This document shows, one piece after another, positions 63,815 through 64,000 of a DNA stretch of 64,000 bases. The first letter of the stretch is position 1; every line of letters starts with the position of its first letter. Position numbers and translations under genes: made by a program. The DNA is taken from NCBI GenBank assembly GCA_964036195.1, contig OZ038457.1, positions 19,495,147 through 19,559,146 on the forward strand, given 5' to 3'. This DNA comes from Sphaerolaimus hirsutus. Lineage: Eukaryota > Nematoda > Chromadorea > Monhysterida > Sphaerolaimidae. Under the pieces are notes generated by a model. It had not been told where the DNA came from. It ran no database searches and saw nothing but the letters and a program-made list of their open reading frames with translations.

Positions 63815-64000
63815 AGTGTATACTCGGATGACATTACGCCGTACATTTTTCCGGAGGAAACACTCCATCATGACGTCATCACTTTCGTTGTCATCATCAT
63901 CTCTTGCCATCACGTCGTCTTAATGATGTCATCACTTCGGCATCATCACGTCTTCCATAAGTTCTCAGCTGGCTGTCTGCCAGCCGAAGACATAACTCCT
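63815..64000. repeat. CGAGTATAC-end repeat, cut by the window edge
   Basis: TATACTCGGATGACATTACG, ACTCCATCATGACGTCATCA and GGCTGTCTGCCAGCCGAAGA match the inverse of 24010-24215. Its right end lies beyond the window or at its edge. Confidence 0.55.

Larger units (their letters stand above)
56701..64000. other. repeat-rich region, no supported gene
   Basis: I see no exon set with a credible protein. GC-rich islands at 57650-57780, 58330-58560, 61980-62320 and 62700-63080 could hold exons of an unseen gene but show no domain. 58700-60190 is AT-rich with nothing definite. Repeats are listed separately. Confidence 0.45.

Overview
This is nuclear DNA of a multicellular animal. Three spliced genes can be assembled, two of them class A GPCRs. 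There are two animal-type tRNA-Arg copies, a BEL/Pao LTR retroelement, and a dense load of non-autonomous DNA transposons. Exons are clearly more GC-rich than the AT-rich DNA around them, and many 3' splice sites follow poly-C tracts. I cannot name the species. The many hairpin-derived introns recall what has been reported for appendicularian tunicates such as Fritillaria and some other aquatic invertebrates; that is inference, not identification.

Layout. 1-10982 is intergenic and built from repeats. 10983-20124 (+) is a complete class A (peptide-type) GPCR gene of 13 exons; the splices I deduced give an uninterrupted frame of 566 codons. 22861-25140 (+) is the first part of a second GPCR (N-terminus to TM3); TM4-TM7 were not found. 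25806-36803 (-) is a convergent gene of at least 14 exons for an unrecognised single-pass membrane protein, with its stop codon at 25806 and its 5' end unseen. Two tandem tRNA-Arg(TCT) copies lie in one of its introns. 40079-51036 is a BEL/Pao retroelement in two inverted parts: 3' LTR, accessory ORF, env and integrase C-terminus on the minus strand; 5' LTR, gag, protease and part of RT on the plus strand. It ends at a 200-N assembly gap. 51237-56233 holds a hAT-like element carrying a BEL/Pao RT fragment and a 2.85 kb TTAA-flanked palindrome. 56234-64000 has no gene I can support.

The main observation is a family of roughly 190 bp inverted-repeat elements that serve as whole introns. They start GTGCCAGTCCCAGACC and end GGTCTGGGACTGCCCCCAG. 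At least seven sit exactly between coding exons of the two better resolved genes, and removing each from tip to tip (GT...AG) restores the frame. Their donor differs from the GTGAGT-type donors of neighbouring ordinary introns, and their C-rich acceptor tip resembles the poly-C acceptors of this genome. Orientation always matches gene sense on both strands. Diverged copies lie inside older introns. These are introners: transposable elements that create introns.

A second theme is hAT-type non-autonomous elements with 8-bp target duplications readable from the sequence. Two are built of GGCGC palindrome arrays, one carries a retroelement RT, and one interrupts the retroelement accessory ORF.
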